From NCBI GenBank assembly GCA_019635955.1, contig JAHBYL010000005.1:1-64000 (forward strand): 64,000 nt of DNA, read 5' to 3'. The notes beneath the pieces were generated by a model. That model made no database searches. It was not told where the DNA came from and worked only from the letters and a program-made list of their open reading frames with translations. A program made the translations under genes and the position numbers. Positions 9,716 through 21,235 of the stretch are shown one piece after another. Each line of letters starts with the position of its first letter. The first letter of the stretch is position 1. The stretch is from Parvibaculum sp. (GTDB taxonomy: Bacteria; Pseudomonadota; Alphaproteobacteria; Parvibaculales; Parvibaculaceae).

Positions 9716-10999
9716 CTAGTTGGTGAGCGAGCTCGTATTCACGCCCCCGTCGCGAGCATACACGTCGTCGCGGAATTGCACGACGCCCGAAGGATCGACC
9801 CAGGCCGTGAGATAAGTGAGGAAGATCGGCACCGGTGCGGCCAGATAGACATTCCGGAACTGCCCGGAGGCGACGGAAGACTGGACGCGGGATGCATCCC
9901 AATCCGGGCTGTCGCCCTGCATGATCCAGGAGACGAGGCCCGCGACGTTCTGCACCCGGACGCAACCGGAACTGAAATTCCGCTCCTGACGGCCGAACAG
10001 GGTCTGCGTCGGCGTGTCGTGGAGGAAGATCGCATCATTGTTGGGGAAATTGATCTTGAGCGAACCGAGCGAATTCCACGGCCCGGGATCCTGCCGCAGA
10101 TAATAGGCTTCGTTGATGCGCGGATTGGACCAGTCGACCCTCGCCGGATCGAGCTCACGGATATTGTCGCCCCAGCCCTGCATGACTCGGATACCCTGCC
10201 GCTGGAGATATTGCGGATTGGCCCGGATCTTCGGCAGCATGTCCGCCATGGCGATCGACTTCGGCACGTACCAGTAGGGATTGAAGGTGATCGAGTTCAC
10301 ATGGCTCGTGATTTCGGGCGTTTGCCGGAGCGTCGTGCCGACAATGACGCGCTCGTGGAATTCGACGGCGCCGTGATTGACCGCCTCGACTTCCTGCCCG
10401 GCGATATTCACGAAGATGTAGCGGCCCTGGAGCTGCGGCACGAGTTTTTCGACGCGGCGCAGGTTGAGCTCAAGCTGTCGCAGCCGCGTCTGCACGGACA
10501 CATTCATTGCGGCGATCGTCCGCCTGCCGACGATCCCGTCGGGCTCCAGACCGTTGCGGCGCTGAAATCCCTTCACGGCGTTTTCAAGTTCGGGATCGTA
10601 GAGAAAGGGATCGCCCGGCGAGACATTGAGATCGCCTGACGCCATCAGCCTTTCACGCACCCTGGCGACGCGCTCGTCGCGCACGCCGAGCTCGAGCCGC
10701 TCGCCGGCGGGCACATGACCCCAGCCGCCCCAGCTCGCAATTTCCTGATACTTCTGGATCGCCAGCACGATGGCCGCCGCGGACCCATCGCCGATCGCCG
10801 GCACCGTGCTGTGGCGCGGCGCCACTTCCGTCTCGAGCGACTGCGTTTCGGAATTTGCCGACCAGGGATCGACCCAATGGGTCTGGTCCTGACCGTAACC
10901 GGCGGCAGACTGGGCATGGGCGGGCATACCGGCGGCGAAGCCAATCCACGCGGCTGCGGCCAAAAGGGCCACTCCTGCTCTGGAAAGTGTCGTCCTCAC
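9716..10999 (-). CDS. L,D-transpeptidase (YcbB/LdtD type) with peptidoglycan-binding domain
   Basis: Makes 3-3 cross-links in peptidoglycan. From GTG 10999 the protein has 427 residues: a clear signal peptide (VRTTLSRAGVALLAAAAW, cleavage near PAHAQ), a peptidoglycan-binding repeat ending in PDGIVGRRTIAAMN, and a YkuD catalytic domain with HDTPTQTLFGRQ and SSGCVRV (catalytic Cys near residue 346). The frame stays open upstream into the marR-type gene, so that extension is not coding; ATG 11110 or 11056 would add an implausible N-terminus. It lies directly downstream of an LdtR-like regulator. Confidence 0.88.
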   Translation of the reverse strand: MRTTLSRAGVALLAAAAWIGFAAGMPAHAQSAAGYGQDQTHWVDPWSANSETQSLETEVAPRHSTVPAIGDGSAAAIVLAIQKYQEIASWGGWGHVPAGERLELGVRDERVARVRERLMASGDLNVSPGDPFLYDPELENAVKGFQRRNGLEPDGIVGRRTIAAMNVSVQTRLRQLELNLRRVEKLVPQLQGRYIFVNIAGQEVEAVNHGAVEFHERVIVGTTLRQTPEITSHVNSITFNPYWYVPKSIAMADMLPKIRANPQYLQRQGIRVMQGWGDNIRELDPARVDWSNPRINEAYYLRQDPGPWNSLGSLKINFPNNDAIFLHDTPTQTLFGRQERNFSSGCVRVQNVAGLVSWIMQGDSPDWDASRVQSSVASGQFRNVYLAAPVPIFLTYLTAWVDPSGVVQFRDDVYARDGGVNTSSLTN

Positions 11000-11214
11000 T
11001 CTGCCCTGCCCGCTTCCGCACTCAAAGACGCCAGAATGGCGCGCGCCATCCGCCATACCATTTTGGGACAGCTTGCCGTCTTTTACCCGATCTGCACCAG
11101 AACTTGCCATCACACCCGGCCATATCCGGGCCGCATCCGGCCCATAACAGGTCAGACTTGGCCACTCAGTGGCGGATTTGCAACTTTCGTGCAGTCCCGG
11201 CAGAAGCTCTGCGA

Positions 11215-11727
11215 TCAGAGGCGATAGCGAATCTGGTCGGTCCAGAAGCGTTCGAGCTTGAACAGCGTGGCGTTGGTCTGGCGCAGTTCCTCGATGGAAA
11301 TATCGCCGACGCCGACCAGCATGCCGCAATGCTTGTTGTAGACCTCGTCGATCGACGCGCAGATCGCCCGGCCCTTGTCGGTCAGGCGGACGCGCACGGA
11401 ACGGCGGTCGGAACGCGAACGCTGATGATGGATATAGCCCGCTTCCACCAGCTTCTTGAGATTGTAGGAGACGTTCGAGCCGAGATAGTGGCCGCGCGTG
11501 CGAAGCTCGCCCGCCGTCATCTCGGAATCGCCGATATTGAACAGCAGCAGGGCCTGCACGCTGTTGATCTCGGTGCAATTGGTGCGGTCGAGCTCATCCT
11601 TGATCACGTCGAGCAGACGACGATGCAGACGCTCGACATAGGTGAGCGTCTCAAGATAAGCCGGTTTCCGCCCCGGATCTTCCTGATCCTGGATGACGGG
11701 CTCTCGCTTGACGTTGGTCATACCCAT
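11215..11727 (-). CDS. ldtR: MarR-family regulator, LdtR-like
   Basis: Winged-helix regulator of about 170 residues: LLLFNIGDSEMTAGELRTRG is the first HTH part, SNVSYNLKKLVEAGYI the recognition helix, and RSRSDRRSVRVRLTDKG the wing. The text closely resembles LdtR of Rhizobiales and Liberibacter, a regulator of an L,D-transpeptidase gene and osmotic tolerance. The downstream L,D-transpeptidase on the same strand supports this. ATG 11727 is chosen over an in-frame upstream ATG at 11775. Confidence 0.82.
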   Translation of the reverse strand: MGMTNVKREPVIQDQEDPGRKPAYLETLTYVERLHRRLLDVIKDELDRTNCTEINSVQALLLFNIGDSEMTAGELRTRGHYLGSNVSYNLKKLVEAGYIHHQRSRSDRRSVRVRLTDKGRAICASIDEVYNKHCGMLVGVGDISIEELRQTNATLFKLERFWTDQIRYRL

Positions 11728-11869
11728 TTGACTACTCGACCTCTGGCTCGCAACGAATCGCACATGAAGCGGCACTTCCTGTCCCGCGATTGCGCACTCT
11801 ACCCAATGGGGTCCTAACGAGCCCTTAAACGCACCGGCTTGCGCTGCAAGTCGAGGCAGTTCGCCGCAG

Positions 11870-12760
11870 TCAGATGTCGCCCCGGACGAGCTTGATAATG
11901 CCGGAGAAATCGATGTTTTCCTCGCCCGCGGCCTCCATCAGGGCATAAAGCTGCGCCGCCTGCGCCCCGAGCGGAATGGGAGACCGCGCCGTTTTGGAGG
12001 CATCCTGAGCGAGCCGGAGGTCCTTCAGCATCATCCCTGCGGTGAAGCCAGGCTGATAGTTCCGGTTGGCGGGCGACGTGGGCACCGGGCCCGGCACCGG
12101 GCAATAGGAAGTCATCGACCAGCACTGGCCGGACGCCGTGGACGAGATATCGAAGAGCGTCTGCGCATCGAGGCCGAGCTTCTCGCCGAGCACGAAGGCT
12201 TCGGATACCGCGATCATCGAGATGCCGAGGATCATGTTGTTGCAAACCTTGGCGACCTGGCCATTGCCCGCTGCGCCCGCGTGGAAGATGTTCTTGCCCA
12301 TCTTCTCGAGCACAGGCTTTGCCTTGGCGAAGGCCTCGTCCGAGCCGCCGACCATGAAAGTGAGCGTGCCCGCCTCCGCGCCGCCGACGCCGCCCGAGAC
12401 CGGCGCATCGACCATCATCATGCCGGCCTTCTCGGCTGCCGCGATCGTCTCGCGCGCCGAGGGAATGTCGATCGTCGAACTGTCGATGAAGAGCGTGCCC
12501 TTGCGCGCCGAGGCAATGAGCCCACACTCGCCCAGATAGACCGAGCGCACATGCTCGCCTGCGGGCAGCATGGTCACCACGAAATCGACTTCGGCCGCCG
12601 CTTCGCTCGCGGTCGCCGCCTTCACGGCGCCCGCCGCGACCAGCGCATCGACCGCCGCTGACGACAGATCGAAGACCTTGAGCGCATGCCCCGCCTTGAC
12701 GAGGTTGCGCGCCATCGGCCCGCCCATATTGCCGAGCCCGATAAATCCGATTGCCGCCAT
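11870..12760 (-). CDS. mmsB: 3-hydroxyisobutyrate dehydrogenase
   Basis: NAD-dependent oxidation of 3-hydroxyisobutyrate to methylmalonate semialdehyde in valine breakdown. Rossmann motif GFIGLGNMGGPMARNL at the N-terminus; DAPVSGGVGGAEAGTL and the catalytic-lysine region GNGQVAKVCNN follow. 296 residues. ATG 12760 has GGGAGG eight bases upstream. It follows the 3-hydroxyisobutyryl-CoA hydrolase gene, which makes its substrate. Confidence 0.93.
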   Translation of the reverse strand: MAAIGFIGLGNMGGPMARNLVKAGHALKVFDLSSAAVDALVAAGAVKAATASEAAAEVDFVVTMLPAGEHVRSVYLGECGLIASARKGTLFIDSSTIDIPSARETIAAAEKAGMMMVDAPVSGGVGGAEAGTLTFMVGGSDEAFAKAKPVLEKMGKNIFHAGAAGNGQVAKVCNNMILGISMIAVSEAFVLGEKLGLDAQTLFDISSTASGQCWSMTSYCPVPGPVPTSPANRNYQPGFTAGMMLKDLRLAQDASKTARSPIPLGAQAAQLYALMEAAGEENIDFSGIIKLVRGDI

Positions 12761-12782
12761 GTCTGTCCTCCCCCGGCCTTGG

Positions 12783-13823
12783 TCAGCCGAAATCCAGATC
12801 GCCGCCTTCAAGCGGTGAAAAATAGCGCTCGACCTCCGCCGGATCGACATCGGCAATCCGCGCCGGCTGCCATTTCGGCGATTGATCCTTGTCGATGACG
12901 ACGGCGCGCACGCCCTCGTAGAAATCATGGCCGGCGGCAAACCGATTGGTGAGCCGGAACTCGAGCTTCATGCAGTCCTCGAAATCGAGCTTCGCCCCTT
13001 CGCGCACCTGCCTGAAGGCGACGAGCGTCGAGAGGGGCGACTTGCCCTCGATCGTATCCGCCGTCCGACCCGCCCAGTCGCCTCCATCGGCGCGCAGCGA
13101 GGCAACGATCTCCGCAACCGAGCCTTTCGAGAAATGGGCCGAGATGTCCTTTTGCATCGCGGCAAGGGGCGCAGCGCCCTCTTCTTCTGCCACTTCCGCC
13201 AGCGCCTCGCGCGGCGACGCACCGCCCGCGAGCCTATCCTTCAGCGTCTCGAGGCGCGAGGACGGCACATAGACATCGGCGATGCCCGCGAAGATCGCGT
13301 CCGCAGCCTTGAGCCGCGCGCCCGTGAGCGCGAGATACATGCCGGTGTCGCCCGGCGCGCGCGGCAGAAAATACGTGCCGCCGACATCCGGGAAGAGACC
13401 GATGCCGGTTTCCGGCATGGCGAAGGTCAGCCGCTCCGTCGCCACGCGATGCGAGCCATGCACGGACAGGCCGACGCCCCCGCCCATATTGATGCCGTCC
13501 ATGAGCGCGACATAGGGCTTCGGATAGCGTTTGATGAAGGTGTTGAGGAGATATTCCTCGCGCCAGAAATCGATGGCCGTGGTTTCGCCCGCACGGCCCC
13601 AATCGTAAAGCGCACGAATATCGCCGCCCGCGCAGAAGGCCTTCTCGCCCGCGCCTTCGACGATGACGCAGTGAACGCTGTCGTCCGCCGCCCATTCCTT
13701 CAGCCTGGGATGGATGAGACGCACCATGCCGAGCGTCAGCGCGTTGAGCGCCTTGGGGCGATTGAGCGTGACGATGCCCGCGACGCCGCGCTTCTCGAAC
13801 AGGACTTCCGCTTCCTCGCTCAT
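12783..13823 (-). CDS. 3-hydroxyisobutyryl-CoA hydrolase (enoyl-CoA hydratase/isomerase family)
   Basis: Crotonase-fold protein of 346 residues, the length of HIBCH rather than a simple hydratase. EGAGEKAFCAGGDIRALYD and GINMGGGVGLSVHGSHRVATE form the oxyanion holes; ETGIGLFPDVGGTYFLPR carries the catalytic Glu and Asp typical of the hydrolase. It releases 3-hydroxyisobutyrate from the CoA ester in valine catabolism. Lies nine bases after the acyl-CoA dehydrogenase and before mmsB. Confidence 0.92.
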   Translation of the reverse strand: MSEEAEVLFEKRGVAGIVTLNRPKALNALTLGMVRLIHPRLKEWAADDSVHCVIVEGAGEKAFCAGGDIRALYDWGRAGETTAIDFWREEYLLNTFIKRYPKPYVALMDGINMGGGVGLSVHGSHRVATERLTFAMPETGIGLFPDVGGTYFLPRAPGDTGMYLALTGARLKAADAIFAGIADVYVPSSRLETLKDRLAGGASPREALAEVAEEEGAAPLAAMQKDISAHFSKGSVAEIVASLRADGGDWAGRTADTIEGKSPLSTLVAFRQVREGAKLDFEDCMKLEFRLTNRFAAGHDFYEGVRAVVIDKDQSPKWQPARIADVDPAEVERYFSPLEGGDLDFG

Positions 13824-13832
13824 GCCGCGCCG

Positions 13833-16598
<2,766 letters not shown>

Positions 16599-16634
16599 CG
16601 CCCTGCCCGTTCCCGCTTTGTCTCGATAATTTCC

Positions 16635-16653
16635 ATGTTATCATCGTTAACAT
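16635..16653. promoter_or_regulatory. inverted repeat, candidate TetR operator
   Basis: ATGTTA (16635-16640) and TAACAT (16648-16653) face each other across seven bases in the AT-rich stretch 37-55 bases upstream of the TetR start. Position and symmetry suit an autoregulatory operator; binding is inferred. Confidence 0.4.
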
Positions 16654-16701
16654 TTATATCAAGTTAAAACCCGGAACGCTCCGTGAACAGACGATAATTT
16701 G

Positions 16702-17859
16702 TCAGAATACGAATTCCTCGTGCATCCCGTCGATGCGCACGATCGTATCGGTAATGAAACCATTGAAGCCGGTCTGCATGCCGATCGAATAGGCGCCCAT
16801 CAAACCGAACTCGACCCAGTCTCCCTCCTCGATCGCTTCGGGAAGATGGAACGGGAGCTTGAGCACGTCGAGACTGTCGCAGGTGGGGCCGAAGATCCGG
16901 AAAGGCTGCGCATTGCCTTCGACGGGACCCGAACGGGAAATCGCCCGCACGGGCGGATCGAGATCGCCGTCGCGAATTTCGGACAGGCAGCCATAGATGC
17001 CGTCATTGATGTAGAGATCGTCGCCCTTCCTGAGATGCACCTGCGTCAGGACCGAGCAGCCATCGGCGACGAGCGCGCGGCCGGGTTCCGCGAGCAGCGG
17101 AATGTCGAAGCCGAGTTCGTCCCTCGCCTTTTCGATCACGCCGAAATAATCGGCAAGCGGCGGCACGTTGAGCTTGTAGATCGCGGGGAACCCGCCGCCG
17201 ACATCGAGATAGTCGAGGGGAACGCCGGCTGCATCCCGCACCTTGGCGGCGATCTCCATGGCGATGCGGAAGGCGGCAGGATCGACACATTGGCTGCCGA
17301 CATGGAAGGCAAGCGCCGTGCGGCAGCCGCGCTTCTTCGCTTCCTTCAGAAGCGCCACCGCCTCGTCCGGCACGGCACCGAACTTTGCCGACAGATCGTA
17401 GACGGCCTTGCCCTTCGGCGTGGCGATGCGCACCTCGACGGTGATGTCGGTGCCCGCGATGGACACGAGCTTGTCGAGCTCATCCATGTGGTCGACGACA
17501 TAGTCTGCGATGCCATAGACATCGGACGCCGCCTTGAGCGCCCCCCGGCCCTTTACCGGATGGTTGAAGTAGCAGCGCGCCTGCGGCATCAGCTCGGTAA
17601 TCTTGGCGATCTCGGTGATCGACGCCGTGTCGAAATGCGAGATGCCGCCTTCGGCCAGCGCCTCGAGCACGAAAGGATGCGGGTTGCATTTCACCGCATA
17701 GAGCACCGTGCCGGGAAAGCCCTCCACGAAAGCCTTCGCCCGCGCGCGGAGAATATCCGGGAGAATGCAGAAGACCGGATAGGAGGGCTCCAGCCGCTCG
17801 ATCACTTCTGCAACGGATGAGAACCGCAGATCGCCATTTGCTCCGGTAATGCCGTTCAT
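16702..17859 (-). CDS. ornithine (lysine/ornithine) decarboxylase, PLP fold III
   Basis: Decarboxylates ornithine to putrescine, the entry to polyamines. PLP lysine K57 in LYAVKCNP, the glycine loop LDVGGGFPA, phosphate-binding EPGRALVADG, and the second-subunit catalytic cysteine in FGPTCDSLD identify the eukaryotic-type fold III enzyme common in alphaproteobacteria. 385 residues. Its start overlaps the end of the upstream dehydrogenase gene by four bases, so the two are coupled. Lysine as second substrate cannot be excluded. Confidence 0.92.
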   Translation of the reverse strand: MNGITGANGDLRFSSVAEVIERLEPSYPVFCILPDILRARAKAFVEGFPGTVLYAVKCNPHPFVLEALAEGGISHFDTASITEIAKITELMPQARCYFNHPVKGRGALKAASDVYGIADYVVDHMDELDKLVSIAGTDITVEVRIATPKGKAVYDLSAKFGAVPDEAVALLKEAKKRGCRTALAFHVGSQCVDPAAFRIAMEIAAKVRDAAGVPLDYLDVGGGFPAIYKLNVPPLADYFGVIEKARDELGFDIPLLAEPGRALVADGCSVLTQVHLRKGDDLYINDGIYGCLSEIRDGDLDPPVRAISRSGPVEGNAQPFRIFGPTCDSLDVLKLPFHLPEAIEEGDWVEFGLMGAYSIGMQTGFNGFITDTIVRIDGMHEEFVF

Positions 17860-18725
17860 GCCTTCTCCAGCCGTGCAATCAGGCTCGATGTATCCCAGCG
17901 GTTGCCGCCCATGGACTGAACCTCCGAATAGAACTGATCGACCAGGGCGGTAACCGGAAGCTGCGCGCCGTTCCGCCGCGCTTCATCGAGGCAGATCGAC
18001 AGATCCTTGCGCATCCAGTCCACCGCGAAGCCGAAATCGAACCTGCCCTCTATCATCGTCTTGTAACGGTTTTCCATCTGCCAGCTCTGCGCCGCGCCCT
18101 TGGAAATCGTCTCGATCACGGCTTCCGCATCGAGCCCCGCCATCTTCGCGAAGTGAAGCCCCTCGGCGAGACCTTCAACCAACCCCGCAATGCAGATCTG
18201 GTTCACCATTTTGGTGAGCTGCCCGGCGCCGGAGGGCCCAAGGAGCTTCGCCATCCGCGCATAGGCGGCGATAACGGGCGCCGCTTTCTCGAAGGCCGCC
18301 GCATCGCCGCCCGCCATCACAGTGAGCACGCCATTTTCGGCACCGGCCTGTCCGCCCGATACCGGCGCATCGATGAAGTGAATGCCGTGCGCCCGGGCCA
18401 CGGCATCGAGCTCGCGCGCGACCGCAGCCGAGGCCGTCGTGTGATCGACGAATACGGCATCTGCGCCCATGCTGCGGAACGCGCCCTGGGGACCCGTCGT
18501 GACTTCGCGAAGATCGTCGTCGTTACCGACACAGGCAAATACGAACGCAGCGCCGCGCGCCGCTTCCTCCGGCGTCGCCGCCGCCCGGCCGCCATGCGCC
18601 TTCACCCAGGCATCAGCCTTCGCGCCTGTGCGGTTGTAGACGGTGACGTCATGCCCGGTCTTGGCGAGATGCCCCGCCATCGGAAATCCCATAACGCCAA
18701 GCCCGATGAAGGCGACCTTGCTCAT
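17856..18725 (-). CDS. NAD(P)-dependent beta-hydroxyacid dehydrogenase (3-hydroxyisobutyrate dehydrogenase family)
   Basis: 289 residues with VAFIGLGVMGFPMAGHLAK, the signature DAPVSGGQAGAENGVLTVM, and the catalytic lysine region GAGQLTKMVNQ. It is a paralogue of mmsB at 11.9 kb. Being coupled to ornithine decarboxylase instead of to valine genes, it may act on another small acid such as tartronate semialdehyde, succinic semialdehyde or a polyamine-derived acid. Substrate unknown. Confidence 0.85.
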   Translation of the reverse strand: MSKVAFIGLGVMGFPMAGHLAKTGHDVTVYNRTGAKADAWVKAHGGRAAATPEEAARGAAFVFACVGNDDDLREVTTGPQGAFRSMGADAVFVDHTTASAAVARELDAVARAHGIHFIDAPVSGGQAGAENGVLTVMAGGDAAAFEKAAPVIAAYARMAKLLGPSGAGQLTKMVNQICIAGLVEGLAEGLHFAKMAGLDAEAVIETISKGAAQSWQMENRYKTMIEGRFDFGFAVDWMRKDLSICLDEARRNGAQLPVTALVDQFYSEVQSMGGNRWDTSSLIARLEKA

Positions 18726-18790
18726 ATCCGCTCCTCGCGATTTTCCACCGGCCTATCTAACAGGCGGAGGGTGCGAAGCGCAAAACCGGG

Positions 18791-19639
18791 CTAGCGGACT
18801 TCGCCCTCGGCGGCGAGACGGCCGGTCTTGCAGAGCGTCGAGGATTGCTGCGTGCAGGGCCCGTAATAGAGACGGACGATATTGCCCTCGAGCGTCATGT
18901 CGTAGCAGTCGGTCGTGTTGTACTGAATCTCTTCCGACTTGTGGCACCAGCGGTTGCCGTCGATCCACCACTGGCCTGTGCCGCGCCGGCTCCGCGTGGA
19001 CGACGAGCCACGATGATAGGTCTGGAAGAAATACTGGATGAGTTCGACCTTGGTCGAGCCGCTGCCGTCGAGCGCAATGATCGTGTTGATGAGCCTGTTG
19101 CCGCCCTGCAAGTCGAGCCGCCCCATTTCGAGGTGGAAAGTCTTGCCCGTCATTTGCGAGCGGATCTGCCCGGCGGTGAGCGAGTCGCCCTTCTTGTTGA
19201 GGATCGTCTCGGCCGCATCGCCACCGGCGCCGCCGGCCATGCCATCCTGCAAGCCGCCGCCAGCGGGTGCCGCGGGCTGCACCGTTTCCTGCACAGGTTC
19301 AGGAATTTCCTCCGGCGGCGGCAGCGGCTTCGCATCCTTGCGTACCGCGGTTTCGGGCTTCGGCTCCGGCGGCTTGACCGGCTCGGGTTCCGGCTGCGGC
19401 TCGGGCTCGACGACGGGTTCCGGCGGCGCGGCATAGCGGTCATTCGCCGAACCCGCCGCGAGCTGGAACGTCACGGATTCGCCGCCGCCCGGCCCCGGCC
19501 CGCCGAATATTCCGCCAAAGGTAAGCAGGAAGGAGAGGAACAGCAGTGCATGCAGCAGCACCGATGCAATGATGAACTTGCGAATATTGAATTCGCGCGG
19601 TTCCATCCCTTCGCGCGGGTATGAGGCGCTCACGCTCAT
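18791..19639 (-). CDS. TonB-like energy-transducing protein with a non-TonB, cysteine-containing C-terminus
   Basis: 282 residues. One N-terminal membrane helix (about 21-46) holds Ser26-x3-His30, the SxxxH motif TonB needs to couple to ExbB/ExbD. A Pro/Glu/Lys-rich linker (about 70-125, with many PEP and PQP units) would span the periplasm. The C-terminal part (about 160-282) does not look like the TonB C-terminal domain: it has QWWIDGNRWC, four cysteines (232, 245, 262, 270) and IVRLYYGPC. The start overlaps the preceding exbD stop as ATGA. It is the last gene of the operon; what outer-membrane or periplasmic partner it serves is unknown. Confidence 0.8.
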   Translation of the reverse strand: MSVSASYPREGMEPREFNIRKFIIASVLLHALLFLSFLLTFGGIFGGPGPGGGESVTFQLAAGSANDRYAAPPEPVVEPEPQPEPEPVKPPEPKPETAVRKDAKPLPPPEEIPEPVQETVQPAAPAGGGLQDGMAGGAGGDAAETILNKKGDSLTAGQIRSQMTGKTFHLEMGRLDLQGGNRLINTIIALDGSGSTKVELIQYFFQTYHRGSSSTRSRRGTGQWWIDGNRWCHKSEEIQYNTTDCYDMTLEGNIVRLYYGPCTQQSSTLCKTGRLAAEGEVR

Positions 19640-20040
19640 GATCCGCGCTCCGTCAGCAGAGTAACCTGCTCGACGCCCGCTTCGCGCAGACCTTCCATCA
19701 GCTCGAGCACGGCTTCGGCGGGCGCATCGCGATCCGCCTTCACGGCGACGCGGCGGGAACCCTCCTCGCCGAGATGCTGCTTCACGAAATGGCCCGCGAG
19801 CTTCGCATCCATCACCCTGTCGCCCAGCCAGACGAAGCCGTCCGCCTCCACGATGAGCGTCGACGGCAGGTCGCGCTCCTTGTCGTTGAGCGCACCTTTC
19901 GGCAGCGACACGGCGACATTCTCCGCCGGTTGCATGGTGCCCGCGAGCAGAAAGAAGATCAGCAGCAGGAAGACCACGTTGATCAGCGGGATCAGCGTCT
20001 CGAATTGCCGCTTCGGCGGCTCCTGGTCGAACTCGATCAT
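19636..20040 (-). CDS. ExbD/TolR-family protein lacking the membrane aspartate
   Basis: 134 residues: short cytoplasmic N-terminus, one membrane helix LIPLINVVFLLLIFFLLAG (about 16-34), and a periplasmic domain. The aspartate that is essential for proton use in ExbD (D25 in E. coli, within PLIDVV) is replaced by Asn21 here (PLINVV). The companion gene just upstream keeps the Asp. Both ends overlap neighbours by ATGA. It may be a structural partner in a mixed ExbD dimer. Confidence 0.88.
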   Translation of the reverse strand: MIEFDQEPPKRQFETLIPLINVVFLLLIFFLLAGTMQPAENVAVSLPKGALNDKERDLPSTLIVEADGFVWLGDRVMDAKLAGHFVKQHLGEEGSRRVAVKADRDAPAEAVLELMEGLREAGVEQVTLLTERGS

Positions 20041-20444
20041 GGGGCGATCCTTTCGACGCGGGCCGTACCGACGCTCTTCGCACCCGACTGCCTGGCCGCC
20101 TCGATGGCGGCAATCAGCGCCTGGGTCTTCGAGCCCTTCTCGGCCAGGATCGTCACCGTGAGGTCCTTCCGCTCGCCGATTGCCTGCTTCAGACCGTCGG
20201 CAAGCGCCGCACGCTCCACCGGCGTTCCGTCAATGGCGATCGTGCCGTTGCCGAGCAGCCAGATCTCGACGACGCGCGCATCGGTCGGCAGTTCGTCCAC
20301 GCTGGGCGCGGGCGTGACCACGGCAAGCGACTGCGTCTGCAGAAACGACGTCGTCAGCATGAAGAAGATGAGCAGCAGAAACACCACGTCGATAAGCGGC
20401 GTGAGGCTCGCCATCCCTCTCCGGCGTACGGGTTCCTCGAACAT
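20037..20444 (-). CDS. exbD: ExbD/TolR-family biopolymer transport protein
   Basis: 135 residues; the membrane helix SLTPLIDVVFLLLIFFML contains the conserved Asp19. Periplasmic domain follows with ILAEKGSKTQALIAAIEAA. With ExbB it forms the proton channel powering a TonB-like protein. It lies 17 bases after exbB and overlaps the second exbD-like gene. Confidence 0.92.
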   Translation of the reverse strand: MFEEPVRRRGMASLTPLIDVVFLLLIFFMLTTSFLQTQSLAVVTPAPSVDELPTDARVVEIWLLGNGTIAIDGTPVERAALADGLKQAIGERKDLTVTILAEKGSKTQALIAAIEAARQSGAKSVGTARVERIAP

Positions 20445-20461
20445 GGGCGAAACCTCGCGCC

Positions 20462-21235
20462 TTACTGCGCCGCTCGCGACTGGACGGATGAAGGCCGCAC
20501 ATGGAGCGCCGCGATCACGCGTGCCGAGGCATCCCGCATCGAGAGCCGGACCTGGTCGATCTTGCCCTCAAGCAGATTGAGCGCAGTGATCGCCGGAAGC
20601 GCCACGATGAGGCCGACCGCGGTGGTAAGCAGCGCCACCCAGATGCCGCCCGACAGCAGCGCCGGATCGACCTGCGTGCCTGCCGCCTCGAGGCTCTGGA
20701 ACGCGTTGATCATACCGATGACCGTGCCGAGAAGGCCGAGCAGCGGCGAAATATTGCCGATCACTTCGAGCCAGCGGAGATAGCGCTGCAGCGAGCCGAT
20801 CTCCATGGTGCCGACGCGCGCAATTTCCGACGCGACGTCCTCGTCGCGCAGATCGCCGCGCATCTTGGCGCGGACGCCCGCCGCCATGGCGCGTGCAAGC
20901 GGTGTCTTGTGCTTTTTCAGGATGTCGAGTGCGCCGCCGAGATCGCCGCTCTCGATCTTGTCGACCGCGGGATCGACGAAGCTGCGCTTGGCGAGCCCCG
21001 CGGACCAGAACTGGAACACCTTGAGCAGAATCACCGCCAGCGAGATCACCGACAGGATGAGCAGGATGGCGACGATAGGCCCGCCCTTGTCTACCAGCGA
21101 TCCGATCGAATACCAGGCGTCTCCGCCGCCCGACGCGGCAATCACATCGGCAGCGCCGGCTATTGCATCCGCGCCGTTTTCCGCACCGTTCGCAGCGCCT
21201 TCGGCGCCCTCAACTTCAAGATTTTCCTCAGGCAT
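20462..21235 (-). CDS. exbB: MotA/TolQ/ExbB-family proton channel protein
   Basis: 257 residues with three membrane helices (about 52-75, 155-178 and 195-220) and the conserved block NISPLLGLLGTVIGMI plus LLTTAVGLIVALPA, which supplies the polar residues lining the channel. An Ala/Gly/Glu-rich N-terminal extension (about 1-40) precedes helix 1. First gene of the ExbB-ExbD-ExbD-TonB-like operon; divergent from a MarR gene. Confidence 0.93.
   Translation of the reverse strand: MPEENLEVEGAEGAANGAENGADAIAGAADVIAASGGGDAWYSIGSLVDKGGPIVAILLILSVISLAVILLKVFQFWSAGLAKRSFVDPAVDKIESGDLGGALDILKKHKTPLARAMAAGVRAKMRGDLRDEDVASEIARVGTMEIGSLQRYLRWLEVIGNISPLLGLLGTVIGMINAFQSLEAAGTQVDPALLSGGIWVALLTTAVGLIVALPAITALNLLEGKIDQVRLSMRDASARVIAALHVRPSSVQSRAAQ

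Noticed and set aside
11000-11578. N-terminal extension of the L,D-transpeptidase
   Set aside because: The upstream part overlaps the regulator gene in another frame and lacks conservation; the signal peptide at GTG 10999 marks the real start.
19252-19440. Repetitive Pro/Glu coding stretch as a DNA repeat
   Set aside because: It is explained by the low-complexity linker of the TonB-like protein.
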